Below, piece by piece: positions 63,951 through 64,000 of a stretch of DNA of 64,000 nt. Origin of the DNA: an uncultured Acetatifactor sp. (GTDB taxonomy: Bacteria > Bacillota > Clostridia > Lachnospirales > Lachnospiraceae); assembly GCA_947594835.1 (NCBI GenBank), contig CANQEH010000011.1:1-64000 (forward strand), written 5' to 3'. The notes beneath the pieces are model-generated. The model was not told where the DNA came from. It worked only from the letters and a program-made list of their open reading frames with translations, and did not search any database. Within the stretch, counting starts at the first letter, position 1, and the number at the start of each line of letters is the position of its first letter. The translations under genes and the position numbers were made by a program.

Positions 63951-64000
63951 TTAGATTCCCATGGCCTGTTTCATGGCCTGATAGGCCGTCTCCTCCAGCT
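63951..64000 (-). CDS. C-terminal end of an unidentified gene (cut by window edge)
   Basis: The last 15 residues read LEETAYQAMKQAMGI, ending at TAA (63951). The position upstream of aroK and aroQ suggests another aromatic-pathway gene, for example aroE, but this is a guess. The sequence is too short to identify it. Confidence 0.4.
   Translation of the reverse strand, partial: LEETAYQAMKQAMGI

Overview
The window looks like chromosome from a GC-rich member of the Clostridia, most likely family Lachnospiraceae. The grounds are a complete rnfCDGEAB set (B cut by the window edge), the gene order era-yqzL-recO-glycyl-tRNA synthetase, a giant two-ATPase 2-hydroxyacyl-CoA dehydratase activase-type protein, a DUF5688 protein, a biotin-dependent sodium-pump decarboxylase operon and a separate S1 protein behind ispH. 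I see no insertion sequence, prophage, CRISPR array or rRNA. Almost every gene is on the minus strand; only the gene at 4887-5990 and the large activase at 44705-48937 are on the plus strand.

Layout from left to right. 1-4700: Rnf ferredoxin:NAD+ oxidoreductase operon, read right to left. 4887-5990: YprB-like exonuclease-fold protein, followed by seven 27-bp tandem repeats. 6251-12666: cheR, S1 protein, ispH, cmk, a flavoprotein of the HI0933/BaiN family, an RpiR regulator and a TetR regulator, with a duplicated 92-bp hairpin element between the flavoprotein gene and cmk. 12823-18190: five-gene biotin-dependent carboxyltransferase/sodium-pump operon that carries two different carboxyltransferases. 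18333-23637: D,D-carboxypeptidase, scpB, scpA, phosphoesterase, second D,D-carboxypeptidase, rpsU. 23806-34298: two polytopic membrane proteins, alaS, an HscC-like Hsp70 and a degenerate-J-domain TPR protein. 34391-44400: glyS, lipoprotein, recO, yqzL, era, DUF4349 lipoprotein, M16C peptidase, an unknown protein, a truncated sigma-like protein and a rhomboid-like membrane protein. 44705-48937: activase. 48992-53869: small coiled-coil protein, metA, ligA, pseudouridine synthase, RNase HI. 54262-55686: AT-rich Fic islet. 55726-64000: diguanylate cyclase, gdhA, helical protein, SH3 protein, tRNA-Arg(CCG), DUF5688, efp, aroQ, aroK and the end of one more gene.

Most of the content is core metabolism and information processing: ion-gradient energy conservation (Rnf and the Na+ decarboxylase), cell-wall trimming, translation, chromosome segregation (ScpAB) and the shikimate pathway. 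The most unusual observations are in RNA leaders and small structures. The metA leader can fold as an H-type pseudoknot next to its ribosome-binding site. gdhA has an intrinsic terminator directly behind its promoter. tRNA-Arg is enclosed in a perfect 16-bp inverted repeat. Among proteins, the sigma-like factor without promoter-recognition regions, the catalytically dead rhomboid with a zinc ribbon, and the transcarboxylase-like sodium-pump operon stand out. All family calls come from reading translated sequence by eye; no search was run.
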